Notes under the pieces: model-generated
The model's database searches: none
What the model was told of the DNA's origin: nothing
Seen by the model: the letters and a program-made list of their open reading frames with translations, nothing else
In this document: piece after piece, positions 7,465-15,768 of the stretch
Layout of the letters: each line of letters begins with the position of its first letter
Position numbering within the stretch: position 1 is the first letter of the stretch
Program-made: the position numbers and the translations under genes
NCBI RefSeq assembly: GCF_017876315.1
Contig: NZ_JAGINU010000001.1
Span: 620,001-684,000, forward strand
From: Pseudonocardia parietis
Lineage (GTDB): Bacteria > Actinomycetota > Actinomycetes > Mycobacteriales > Pseudonocardiaceae
Length of the DNA stretch: 64,000 nucleotides
Direction: 5' to 3'

Positions 7465-9078
7465 TCAGGCGGCCCGTCCGAACCGGGAGCGCCGCCGGGG
7501 CGGGCGCCCGGCAGACGCCTCCGGAACAGTGTCGGCGGGCCCGGACCGCTCGGCGGTCCGCGTGATGTTGCGGACCATCCCGCCGAAGACGATCCCGTGG
7601 AACGGTGCGACGGCCCACCAGTACAGGTAGCCGGGCAGCCCGTGCGGGACGAACACGGCGCGCTGGTGGTAGCTCGAGCCGCCGTCCCGCGGTGCCACCG
7701 ACATCTCCAGCCACGCCCGGCCGGGGACCTTCATCTCGGCGCGCAGCCGCAGCAACCCCGCTTCCGGTGCCACGTCGCTGTCCGGTGGCCGGGGTCCACC
7801 CGGCTCCAGGATGCGCTCGACCCGCCACCAGTCCAGGGCGTCACCGGTGTGCAGGTCGTCGGGGTCCCGGCGCCCGCGGGCCAGGCCCACCCCGCCGACG
7901 GCCCGGTCCATCCACCCACGCACCGACCAGGCCAGCGGGAACGAGTACCAGCCGCGCTCGCCGCCGATGCCCTCCACGACCTGCCACAGCCGCTCCGGGC
8001 CTGCCGCGCAGTCCCGCTCGCGCTCGTCGAGATAGACGCGGCCGCCGGCCCAGGCGGGGTCGCTGGGCAGCGGGTCGGACGGCACGTCCGCCACGGCGGC
8101 GCCCGACCAGCGGGTCTCCACCTCGCCCCCGGTGATGCGGGCCAGCGCCAGCTCGGCGGCGTGGTCGTAGCCGATCAGCCCCTCCGGCGGGTCCGGCACG
8201 AGGGAGCGGATGTCGTCCTCGGCGCAGACCACCTCGTGCACCAGCGACTCGATCAGCGGGGTCGCGATCGACTTCGGCACCGGGGTCACGATGTCGATCC
8301 AGTGCGCGGACAGCGCGGGCGTCAGTACCGGCACCGGCAGCACCCGACGCCGGGAGAGCCCGGCGACGGCCGAGTAGCGCTGCATCATGTCGAGGTAGGT
8401 GAGGACGTCCGGACCGCCGATGTCGAACGTCCGGTTGATCTCGCCGGGGAGCTCGGCGACCCGGAGGAGATAGCGCAGCACGTCCCGGACCGCGATCGGC
8501 TGGATCCGGTTGTGCACCCAGCGCGGTGTGACCATCACCGGCAGCCGCTCGGTCAGGTGGCGCAGCATCTCGAAGCTCGCCGAACCCGACCCGAGGACGA
8601 CCGCGGCCTGCAGGACGACGGTCGGGACGCCGGAGCGCAGCAGGGTCTCCCCGACCTCCACCCGCGACGCCAGGTGCGCCGACAGCCGGCCCGGTCCGAC
8701 GTCCGGGTGCAACCCGCCCAGGTAGACGATCCGCCGGACCCCCGCCGCCCGGGCGGCCTTGCCCAGGATGAGCGCGGCGCGCCGGTCGGTGGCGGCGAAG
8801 TCGGAGCCGGACAGTGAGTGCACCAGGAAGTAGACGACGTCGACGTCCGCGCAGGCCGCCCGCACGCTCGCCGGGTCGAGCAGGTCACCACGCACGATCT
8901 CGGCGTCGGCCGCCCAGGGAGCGTCGGCGAGCTTGTCAGGGTCCCGGACCAGGCAGCGGACCTGCACCGGTCCGGCGTCCGGGCCGGGCGCGAGGTCGGC
9001 TTCCGGGCCGTGGCCCAGCAGTCGCGGCGCCAGCCGGCCGCCGATGTATCCGGTCGCTCCCGTGACGAGATATCGCAC
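7465..9078 (-). CDS. SDR/NAD(P)-binding protein fused to DUF2867
   Basis: About 537 residues. Residues 1-290 form an atypical short-chain dehydrogenase/NmrA-type Rossmann domain, starting VRYLVTGATGYIGGRLAPRLL (GxxGxxG) with DVVYFLVHSLSG and RIVYLGGLHP downstream. The C-terminal 200 residues match DUF2867 (PERLWQVVEGIGGERGWY..., VPGRAWLEM, HGLPGYLYWWAVAPFHGIVFGGM). Such fusions are common in Actinobacteria and are annotated as SDR family oxidoreductases with unknown substrate. I start at GTG 9078, where the beta-1 strand begins; no convincing ribosome site is seen, so the start is less certain. The stop is 30 bp from the end of the TerC gene. Confidence 0.87.
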   Translation of the reverse strand: MRYLVTGATGYIGGRLAPRLLGHGPEADLAPGPDAGPVQVRCLVRDPDKLADAPWAADAEIVRGDLLDPASVRAACADVDVVYFLVHSLSGSDFAATDRRAALILGKAARAAGVRRIVYLGGLHPDVGPGRLSAHLASRVEVGETLLRSGVPTVVLQAAVVLGSGSASFEMLRHLTERLPVMVTPRWVHNRIQPIAVRDVLRYLLRVAELPGEINRTFDIGGPDVLTYLDMMQRYSAVAGLSRRRVLPVPVLTPALSAHWIDIVTPVPKSIATPLIESLVHEVVCAEDDIRSLVPDPPEGLIGYDHAAELALARITGGEVETRWSGAAVADVPSDPLPSDPAWAGGRVYLDERERDCAAGPERLWQVVEGIGGERGWYSFPLAWSVRGWMDRAVGGVGLARGRRDPDDLHTGDALDWWRVERILEPGGPRPPDSDVAPEAGLLRLRAEMKVPGRAWLEMSVAPRDGGSSYHQRAVFVPHGLPGYLYWWAVAPFHGIVFGGMVRNITRTAERSGPADTVPEASAGRPPRRRSRFGRAA

Positions 9079-9128
9079 GACGGCGATCGTCCCACCGGTT
9101 CGCCTGCGCGGCAGGACGCGTGAGCGGC

Positions 9129-10460
9129 TCAGCTCGTCGTCGTCGCCGGTGGGATCCCGTCCCGTGCCTGCAGCGGGTTCACCTGCTCGGCCGGCACCTC
9201 GTGCGGGGTGACCAGCGAGCGCACCGCCGCCGTCAGCACCGCCAGCAGCGGTACCGCGAGCAGCGCCCCGGTGATCCCGGCGATCACGACGCCGGCGGCG
9301 ACCGCCAGCGCGACCGCGAGCGGGTGCAGCCGCACCGCCCGGCCCATCAGCAGCGGCTGCAGCACGTGGCTCTCCAGCTGCTGCACCCCCAGCACGACGC
9401 CGAGCACGACCAGCGCCGTCGGGAGACCGTTCGCGACCAGTGCGATCAGGACGGCGATCGCGCCGGTCAGCACGGCCCCGACGATCGGGACGAACGCACC
9501 CACGAACACCAGCGCCGTCAACGGGACCGCCAGCGGGACATCGGTGATCCACAGGCCGAGCCCGATCCCGATCGCGTCCACGATCGCGACCAGGACCGTC
9601 GCCCGGACGAAGCCGACCAGCGACGCGAACGCGCGGCGCCCCGCGACGTCCACCCGCTCGCGGCGCTGCGCGGGGGCGATCAGGCGCAGGAACGCCCAGA
9701 GTCGGCGGCCGTCGTACAGCATGAAGATCAGCGCGAACAGGCACAGCGCGAACCCGGCGAGGACCTCCCCGACGGTCGCCGCGGTGCTCACCGCACCGGA
9801 GGTGACGGTCTGCTGGTTGTCCTGCAGGGTTTGTAGCAGCTGGTCCCCGACCTGCTCGACGTCGACGTCGAACGGGGTCGCGTCCACCAGGCCCTGCAAC
9901 GACGCCACGCTGATCGTCAGCTGCCCGATCAGGTCGGCGGTGCCGTCGACCAGCGTGTTCACCACGAGGGTGAGCAGCCCGCCGAGCGCGGCGAGCCCGC
10001 CGACCATCACGATCACGGTGGCGAGACCGCGGGGTACCCGCCGCTCGTGCAGCCACTGGACGAGCGGGGCCAGCAGTGCGGCGAGGAGTACGGCGATCGC
10101 CACCGGGATGACGACCACCCGCAGCTGGATGAGCAGGAAGATCAACAGCGCCACCCCGGCCGCGATCACCAGCATCCGGGCGCACACCTCGGACGCGATC
10201 CGCAGCGGGGCGGGGACCTCCGACCGTGGTGGCGGGCGGCGGAACCGGCGCGGGACGGGGTCCTGCTCCGCCGGTGGGGCGGGCGGCGAGCCGTCGGTGC
10301 CGTGGGTGTCGGTGCCGTGGGTGTCAGGGCGGTGGGTGTCGTGGAGGTGGCCCTCCGAGGCGAGGTGGCCCTCCGAGGCGCCGACCGCGCCGGGCGGGTC
10401 GTCCGGCGGCGGGTCCTCGGCTGCCGCCGGAGCGCCCTCGGGCCCACTCCGCTCCGCCAT
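9129..10460 (-). CDS. AI-2E family transporter with His/Asp/Thr-rich N-terminal tail
   Basis: A 443-residue polytopic membrane protein. The core from about residue 95 has the family signatures: an early helix pair (VVVIPVAIAVLLAALLAPLVQWL), a periplasmic loop, LFALIFMLYDGRRLWAF, and the late FVGAFVPIVGAVLTGAIAVLIAL with LESHVLQPLLMGRAVRLHPLAVALAV. The first 90 residues are hydrophilic and repetitive: two SEGHL units followed by HDTH..DTHGTDTHGTDG, which could weakly bind metal but may be only low complexity. ATG start at 10460. The substrate in Actinobacteria is not known; many family members are H+ or Na+ antiporters rather than quorum-signal exporters. Confidence 0.9.
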   Translation of the reverse strand: MAERSGPEGAPAAAEDPPPDDPPGAVGASEGHLASEGHLHDTHRPDTHGTDTHGTDGSPPAPPAEQDPVPRRFRRPPPRSEVPAPLRIASEVCARMLVIAAGVALLIFLLIQLRVVVIPVAIAVLLAALLAPLVQWLHERRVPRGLATVIVMVGGLAALGGLLTLVVNTLVDGTADLIGQLTISVASLQGLVDATPFDVDVEQVGDQLLQTLQDNQQTVTSGAVSTAATVGEVLAGFALCLFALIFMLYDGRRLWAFLRLIAPAQRRERVDVAGRRAFASLVGFVRATVLVAIVDAIGIGLGLWITDVPLAVPLTALVFVGAFVPIVGAVLTGAIAVLIALVANGLPTALVVLGVVLGVQQLESHVLQPLLMGRAVRLHPLAVALAVAAGVVIAGITGALLAVPLLAVLTAAVRSLVTPHEVPAEQVNPLQARDGIPPATTTS

Positions 10461-10590
10461 GGACCCGACGCTAGCCCGATCCCGACCGACGGGCGCGTGA
10501 CGCGATCCGGTGAGCCCCGGGGGACCCCCGGACAGCCCAGCGGGCGTGCGTACGGAGCAGCGCACGCCGCTGGTGATCACCCGGCGTCGA

Positions 10591-10606
10591 ACTACACCCG
10601 TGTAGT
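10591..10606. promoter_or_regulatory. 16-bp palindrome, candidate operator
   Basis: ACTACACCCGTGTAGT is a perfect 7-2-7 inverted repeat, 131 bp upstream of the AI-2E gene start. The 2-nt centre argues for a protein-binding site rather than a hairpin. The ends (ACTA...TAGT) resemble those of the palindrome at 2410-2424, though the centres differ. Confidence 0.4.
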
Positions 10607-10877
10607 GGACACCCCGAGGACCAGTGCGCGCACGACCGGGTGGATCGCCCGTCACGCACCGCACGACCTCGTGGCCGACCTGCTGATCATCGGTCGTCGT
10701 CCGGGGTCGTCGATGCGCGCCGGGCGACCGTACGACGCGGAGATGGTTACTCGCTGGTCCACTGGAGCGCCGGATCAACACTCTCCGTACATGATGCGGA
10801 GCGTGACGGCGTCGCTACGCCACTCGTACGAGCGGAACTACGACAGAAGCTGTAACGGCCGTTTCCCCGCTCGTGTG

Positions 10878-10896
10878 TCACCCGTTGACCGGGTGA
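10878..10896. promoter_or_regulatory. Short inverted repeat upstream of unknown gene
   Basis: TCACCCG and CGGGTGA form a 7-bp inverted repeat around a TTGAC loop, 80 bp before the GTG at 10977. The loop could itself be a -35 hexamer (TTGACC at 10885-10890) masked by the repeat. No good -10 box was identified, so the role is open. Confidence 0.25.
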
Positions 10897-10976
10897 GTGG
10901 GCCGAACGGCGGTACGTCGAGTCTCTGACGACCGTGCGGCGGTTCATGACCGACCAGGGGAGCAGGAGGTACGGCG

Positions 10977-11450
10977 GTGCACGAGTTCGACCACGAGTCC
11001 GGCAGCAGCGGTCTCGAGTCCTCGATCCGGAACCGGCGCGCCAGGCGGGACGGCTGGCCGTTCCCGGGCCGCCACGAGTCGCACAACGAGATCCAGGAGG
11101 AGACCCCGATCTTCCATTCGCTCACCGTCGGTGGCTGGCGCGAGCGGCAGCGCTCCGGGACGGCGGGTCACGCCGTCCGCCGGGTGCACCGCGGGACCCT
11201 GCGCACCACGCGCCGGACCCCCGAGATCGCGCAGACCGCCGACAGCGTCGCGCAGTTCCACTCCGATCCGCTCGCGGCGCCGGTCCCCGCCCAGTCCGAG
11301 CCGGCCCGGCCCGAGGCCCGGAACGAGGTGGGTGACGCGGCGATGGCGATGCTGCGCCGCCGTCGCGACGCCGGGCGGGCGGCCGACCGGTCGGCGATCG
11401 CCGACCTGCTGAACGGTGCGGGCCGCCATCGTCTGACCCGTAGCGCCTGA
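10977..11450 (+). CDS. Hypothetical protein, 157 aa
   Basis: Not recognised. The protein is hydrophilic and rich in Arg, Ala and Glu, with no signal peptide or membrane segment. It starts MHEFDHESGSSGLESSIRN, has a middle FHSLTVGGWRERQR, and ends with a likely helix GDAAMAMLRRRRDAGRAAD. GTG 10977 has AGGAGG 7 nt upstream, which with codon bias supports it as a real gene. It stands alone, with more than 500 bp of non-coding DNA on each side. Confidence 0.6.
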   Translation: MHEFDHESGSSGLESSIRNRRARRDGWPFPGRHESHNEIQEETPIFHSLTVGGWRERQRSGTAGHAVRRVHRGTLRTTRRTPEIAQTADSVAQFHSDPLAAPVPAQSEPARPEARNEVGDAAMAMLRRRRDAGRAADRSAIADLLNGAGRHRLTRSA

Positions 11451-12003
11451 GCGGAGAACGCAGGCAACCAGCAGGCTCCCGGCACGTCTCGGGAGATGAA
11501 GCCGCTACTCGCGGCCCGATCCGGTGGGGACCGGAGCAGGCCGCACATGTCGTCCCGCGGAGACCTTGGGCCGTGGGGTGGGTGACGACGACCGGCTGGG
11601 GAGCAGGGTCGTCAGCACGCACGGCGAGGGCCGGGCCCGGAATTCGGAAGGGAGCCGAATCCGGACCGGCCCACGCATGCGCGCACGCCACGGGCACGTC
11701 TCGTGCGGCACCGGGGTGCGGTCGCGCCGGCACCCGGAGCCGTGGGGAGCGCGGTTCCGGGCGGTACGACCCGCCGGGTTCGGGACGCCGTCGTCCCGGC
11801 CTCGGGTGGCGCCGTGATCGCCACGGAGTGTGACCGTATCGGGCGGCCGTCCGGGTCACAAGGGTCCGGTGCGGGTGTTCTCCCGTCCCAGCAGCCCCGG
11901 CAGCCTCCGCCGTCCCGCTCCTGGCCCCGGCGTGTCGCCCGACACGTCCGCGCGCACACGAATCGCTCCGCACAGTGACGTCGGGCGTTCTACGCTCCCT
12001 GTG
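11451..12003. other. Non-coding stretch (553 bp)
   Basis: No convincing gene. Several frames stay open because of the high GC content but have no ribosome site and wrong composition. A 6-bp inverted repeat (ATTCGG / CCGAAT, 11642-11660) lies in the middle, in a locally AT-richer patch. The end carries the promoter of the next gene: a TACGCT -10 box at 11991-11996 only 7 nt before the start codon. Confidence 0.45.
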
Positions 12004-13221
12004 ATGAGCACCGATGCTGCGGCGACCGGCCCCCGTCGTACGGACCGCCCACTGGATGAGGCGGGTGTGGTGACCGCGGTGCGCCGTGCCGCCGAACGCC
12101 ACACCTCGGTACGCCCGACCGGCGCCGGTGGCCGGGCTCCGGGCCCGCTCGTCCGCACCGACGACGTACTGCTCGACGCGTCCGCGCTGACCGGCGTCGT
12201 CGAGATCGCCGAGGGCACCGTCCGGGTCCGCGGTGGGGAGACGGTCGCCGACCTGTGTGCCGCCCTGGCCGCGTCCGGCCGGGCGCTCGCCACGGTCCCG
12301 GACGCCCCGCGCGCGACGATCGCCGGCGCCACCGGGCTCGGCATGTACGGCGGTGCGCCGGACGCGGGCTCGCTGTCCGACCAGGTGCTCGCCGTCCGGC
12401 TGGTCGACGGGCGGGGACAGGTCCGCGAGGTCACCGGCCCGGACCTGGACGCCGCCCGCTGCGGTCTCGGCGCGCTCGGCGTGATCACCGCGCTGGAGCT
12501 GCGCACCGTGGGTCTGGTGTCGCTCCGGGTGCACGAGGAGGCGACCCGCCTGGCCGACCTGCTCGCCGGGGACCAGCTGGACGTGCACGCCTGGACCGAG
12601 TGCGATGTCGCCGTCCACACCGGGCAGGCGGTCCTGCGCTGGGCCGAACCCGATCCGGAGGAGACCGACACCGGAGCCGACGGCAAGGCCGGATGGGGGC
12701 AGGCGGTGTCCCGGCTGGCGTCGTCCTGGTGGTCGTCGCGCTCCTCCTGGCCGCCGCCACAGCGCTGGGCACCCGGCACCACCGGACCCCCGCACGAGGT
12801 ACTGCCGGACCCGCAGCCGTGGGACCCGGACCTGGCCGAGTGGGCAGTACCCCGGGACGCGCTCGGCACCGTGCTGCGCGAGCTGGGTGCGGCCGTCGCC
12901 GCCCGCGGCCACGAGCTGCGCCCGGTGCGGGTGCGGACCGGACCCGCCGAGACCGGCCTGCTCCACCCGGCCGCCGGCCGGGCCACCGCCTACCTGCGGA
13001 TCCGGACCCGCGGCCCGGCCGAGGAACCGATGCGCCGGTTGGCCGGTGCGGTGCTGGAGGACGCGGCGGGGCGGCCGTGCTGGACGACCCGGCACGACTG
13101 GGGCCCGGACGAGCTCGCCGTCGCCTACCCCGGCTGGGCGGCGTTCCGCGAGGTCCGCGACCGGTTCGACCCGGACCACCGCTTCACCGACCCGCACCTG
13201 GCGGCGGTGCTGGGCGACTAG
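12004..13221 (+). CDS. FAD-linked oxidase, aldonolactone oxidase (ALO) type
   Basis: About 405 residues, with a PCMH/VAO-type FAD domain in the first half (VRPTGAGGRAPGPLVRTDDVLLDASALTGVVEI, then GLGMYGGAPDAGSLSDQVLAVRLVDGRG, and CGLGALGVITALELRT) and an ALO-type C-terminus ending in YPGWAAFREVRDRFDPDHRFTDPHL. The family oxidises sugar lactones or related polyols. The expected HGTG.... motif is altered to ATGLGMYGG, and there is a low-complexity insert near residue 240 (SSWWSSRSSWPPPQ), so catalysis is not assured. Likely leaderless: -10 TACGCT at 11991-11996. A GTG at 12001 directly precedes the ATG and may be the true start. Convergent with the next gene. Confidence 0.82.
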   Translation: MSTDAAATGPRRTDRPLDEAGVVTAVRRAAERHTSVRPTGAGGRAPGPLVRTDDVLLDASALTGVVEIAEGTVRVRGGETVADLCAALAASGRALATVPDAPRATIAGATGLGMYGGAPDAGSLSDQVLAVRLVDGRGQVREVTGPDLDAARCGLGALGVITALELRTVGLVSLRVHEEATRLADLLAGDQLDVHAWTECDVAVHTGQAVLRWAEPDPEETDTGADGKAGWGQAVSRLASSWWSSRSSWPPPQRWAPGTTGPPHEVLPDPQPWDPDLAEWAVPRDALGTVLRELGAAVAARGHELRPVRVRTGPAETGLLHPAAGRATAYLRIRTRGPAEEPMRRLAGAVLEDAAGRPCWTTRHDWGPDELAVAYPGWAAFREVRDRFDPDHRFTDPHLAAVLGD

Positions 13222-13228
13222 CGCCCCG

Positions 13229-14557
13229 TCAGCCCAGCGACCGGCGCAGCCGGGCCGAGATCGAGCGGATCGCGGACAGGGAGGCGCGGCGGTCGGCCAT
13301 CGTCGGCTCGCCGCCCTCGACGACCTGCTCGCCGTTCACCCAGACGTCCCGCACCAGCCGCGACCCGCCTGCCCAGACGAGGTTGGACACCAGCTGGGCG
13401 TCGTCCTCCGGGGCGACGAACGCCGAGTCGTCGGTGTCGACGTGCACCACGTCGGCCCGCCGGCCTGCCTCGAGCACGCCGAGGTCGTCGCGGCCGATCG
13501 CGTGCGCGGCGTCGGCGGTGCCCATCAGCAGCACGTCCGCCGCGGTGAGGGCGGCGGCGTCGTCGGCACCGACCCGGGCCAGCAGTCCCGCCAGCCGCGC
13601 CTGGTGCCAGAGGTCGAGGTCGTCGCAGGAGGCCGGTCCGTCGGTGCCCAGACCCACCGGGACCCCGGCGCGGCGCAGGTCCAGCAGCCGGGCGGTGCCC
13701 GCGGCGAGCTTCGCGTTCGATCCGGGGCAGTGTGCGACCGCGACGCCGTGCCGGGCGTAGGTCGCGATGTCCTCGTCGGACAGGTGCACCGAGTGTGCCG
13801 CGAGCACCCGCCCGCCGAGTGCCCCGCCGGCGTCGAGCATCGCCGGCACCGACCCGTGCGACTCCCGGACCTGCGAGTCCTCGCCGCGGGACTCCGCGAC
13901 ATGGGTGTGCACCAGCGCGCCGCGCTCCCGGGCCGCCGCGGTGACCGACTCCAGGGCTCCCGGTGGCAGCGTGTACGCCGAGTGCGGCCCGTAGCCCAGC
14001 TCGATCCGGCCGTCGACGTCCGGGACGAGGCCGTCGGCGTCGATCCGGGCCGAGACGTCGTCGCGCATCTGCTCCCACGTCCCCAGCCGGTCCCAGCCGG
14101 GTGCGGCGATGATCCCGGGGGTCAGCACGGCGCGGGAGCCCGCGGTCCGCACGGCGTCGATCAGCGCGTCGGTGAAGAAGTACATCTCGACGCTGGTGGT
14201 GCATCCGGTCCGCAGCAGGTCCAGGCAGCCGGCGAGCATCCCGGCGTGCACGTCGGACTCGGTCAGCAGGCCCTCGGCCGGCCACATGACGTCGGTCAGC
14301 CACGGCATCAGCGGCAGGTCGCCGCCCATCCCGCGCAGCAGCGACATCGGGGTGTGGCAGTGCGTGTTGACCAGCCCGGGCATGAGCAGGCCGGGCAGCG
14401 GCCGGACGACGGCGTCGGTCGGCGGGGCGGTCGGCGCCGGCCCGAAGTACGCGATCCGGCCGGTGTCGTCGATGTCGAGCACCGCGTCGCGGACGACCGG
14501 GAACCCGGGGGCACAGCTCAGCGCCACCGGGGCGCTGAGCCGCTGCAGCACCGTCAT
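13229..14557 (-). CDS. Amidohydrolase, ATZ/TRZ family deaminase (MTA/SAH deaminase-like)
   Basis: A 442-residue metal-dependent deaminase of the TIM-barrel amidohydrolase superfamily. PGLVNTHCHTPMSLLRG supplies the first metal ligands, GYGPHSAYTLP and VHTHVAESRGE the next, AAHSVHLSDEDI a catalytic His, and LGTDGPASCDDLDL the metal-binding Asp. This pattern fits 5-methylthioadenosine/S-adenosylhomocysteine deaminase or guanine-type deaminases. ATG at 14557. It lies 13 bp downstream of the NYN gene on the same strand, so they are probably co-transcribed. The exact substrate cannot be read from sequence. Confidence 0.88.
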   Translation of the reverse strand: MTVLQRLSAPVALSCAPGFPVVRDAVLDIDDTGRIAYFGPAPTAPPTDAVVRPLPGLLMPGLVNTHCHTPMSLLRGMGGDLPLMPWLTDVMWPAEGLLTESDVHAGMLAGCLDLLRTGCTTSVEMYFFTDALIDAVRTAGSRAVLTPGIIAAPGWDRLGTWEQMRDDVSARIDADGLVPDVDGRIELGYGPHSAYTLPPGALESVTAAARERGALVHTHVAESRGEDSQVRESHGSVPAMLDAGGALGGRVLAAHSVHLSDEDIATYARHGVAVAHCPGSNAKLAAGTARLLDLRRAGVPVGLGTDGPASCDDLDLWHQARLAGLLARVGADDAAALTAADVLLMGTADAAHAIGRDDLGVLEAGRRADVVHVDTDDSAFVAPEDDAQLVSNLVWAGGSRLVRDVWVNGEQVVEGGEPTMADRRASLSAIRSISARLRRSLG

Positions 14558-14570
14558 GTCAGTACCCCAC

Positions 14571-15215
14571 TCAGCGCCGGTCCAGCAACGAGCGCAGCGA
14601 ACGGAACGGCGGCAGCCAGGCGCCCTCGTCGGGCAGCGTGTCGAGCGAGACCCGCGGCAGCGGCTCGCGGAACACACCGTCGATGTCCTCCAGGTCGAGG
14701 AAGGAGATCACCTCGGAGGCCAGCGCGAACCCGGCGTACTCCCGGAACCCGATCACCGTGACGTCGGTGGCGGTGTCGACGAGCTTCTCCAGCGGCTCCT
14801 TGAACGCCCGCCCGTCCCCGGAGGCCACGACGACGTGCCGCAGCTTGCCCTCACCGGCGCGCAGGTCGATGTGGGCGAGCATGTCGTCGTCGACATCGGA
14901 GTCCTCGCTGGTCTTCGGCTTGGCGAAGACGGCGAAGCCGACGTTGCGCAGCGCCTCGACCCACGGACGGACGATCTCGATGCTGCCCGGGGCGACGTTG
15001 GTGAACACGCAGGCCTCGGCCTCGGCATCCGGACCGGCGAGGTCCAGCAGCCAGCGGCCGACCGCGTCGAACCGCGGCCGGTACGCCGACGTCGGCCGGG
15101 CACCCAGCAGCGAGCCGAGGCTCATGTCCATGTTCGGGGCGTCCCAGACCAGCAGAACCCGATCCAGGGGACCTGTCGGCACGCCTCGTACGTGATGCCC
15201 CGTGCCGCTGCTCAT
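14571..15215 (-). CDS. NYN domain protein (PIN-like ribonuclease)
   Basis: A 214-residue member of the NYN/LabA group, with acidic residues placed for metal-dependent RNA cleavage: VLLVWDAPNMDMSLGSLLG at the N-terminus, DSDVDDDMLAHIDLRAG in the middle, and HVVVASGDGRAFKEPLEKL followed by VTVIGFREYAGFALASEV. ATG 15215 is leaderless: a TAGGCT -10 box ends 7 nt upstream. It precedes the deaminase in a two-gene unit. RNase function is inferred from the family only. Confidence 0.88.
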   Translation of the reverse strand: MSSGTGHHVRGVPTGPLDRVLLVWDAPNMDMSLGSLLGARPTSAYRPRFDAVGRWLLDLAGPDAEAEACVFTNVAPGSIEIVRPWVEALRNVGFAVFAKPKTSEDSDVDDDMLAHIDLRAGEGKLRHVVVASGDGRAFKEPLEKLVDTATDVTVIGFREYAGFALASEVISFLDLEDIDGVFREPLPRVSLDTLPDEGAWLPPFRSLRSLLDRR

Positions 15216-15304
15216 GTGGGCGAGCCTAGTCGCCGCCGGACCGCCGGTCCGACGCGCCGGTGTGCCGGGGACGACCGCGCCGGTGCGGACGGGAGACTGG
15301 GCCG

Positions 15305-15754
15305 GTGAGCGACACGGGAGCCCCGGATCCGCAGCGGACCGCCGAACAGACGGCGTCGGCGATGCGGGCGGCCGACCGGGCGGCGCGGGCGGCGGGCGTC
15401 GAGGTGGTGGAGGTCGGGCCGGGCCGCGCGGTCGCGGTCATGACGGTCGCCGACGAGCACGCGAACGGGCACGGCGTCTGCCACGGCGGCTACCTGTTCC
15501 TGCTGGCCGACGCGGCCATGGCGTATGCGAGCAACTCCCACGGGACCTCGGCCCTGGCGACCGGCGCGGACATCGCGTTCCTGCGCCCGGCCCGGACCGG
15601 GGACGTGCTGCGCGCCGAGGCCGTGGAGCGGTCGCTGGCAGGCCGTTCCGGGCTGTACGACGTGACGGTCCGGGCCGGCGACGGGACGGTCGTCGCAGAG
15701 TTCCGCGGGCGCACCCGGCAGGTGCCGGGCCTGGCGGCTCCACCGCCGGTCTGA
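15305..15754 (+). CDS. paaI: Hydroxyphenylacetyl-CoA thioesterase PaaI family
   Basis: A 149-residue hotdog-fold thioesterase. GHGVCHGGYLFLLADAAMAYASNS is the family active-site block, and ADIAFLRPARTGDVLRAEAVE follows as in PaaI. In phenylacetate degradation PaaI hydrolyses ring-hydroxylated CoA dead-end products. No other paa gene is present, so it may act as a general acyl-CoA scavenging thioesterase. GTG start at 15305. Divergent from the NYN gene and convergent with the nitric oxide synthase gene, with 14 bp between stops. Confidence 0.87.
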   Translation: MSDTGAPDPQRTAEQTASAMRAADRAARAAGVEVVEVGPGRAVAVMTVADEHANGHGVCHGGYLFLLADAAMAYASNSHGTSALATGADIAFLRPARTGDVLRAEAVERSLAGRSGLYDVTVRAGDGTVVAEFRGRTRQVPGLAAPPPV

Positions 15755-15768
15755 CCTCCTACGCGGCG

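Larger units (their letters stand above)
10461..10976. other. Non-coding stretch between divergent genes (516 bp)
   Basis: No frame here has a plausible start, ribosome site and actinobacterial codon pattern together. It holds the upstream regions of the AI-2E gene (minus) and the 157-residue unknown gene (plus), a 16-bp palindrome at 10591-10606 and a small hairpin at 10878-10896. The segment 10740-10860 is somewhat less GC-rich than the neighbouring genes, as expected for promoters. Confidence 0.5.

Noticed and set aside
11451..12003. Possible RNA gene in the 553-bp gap
   Set aside because: No tRNA T-loop pattern, no strong compound stem, and no conserved element that I can identify by eye.
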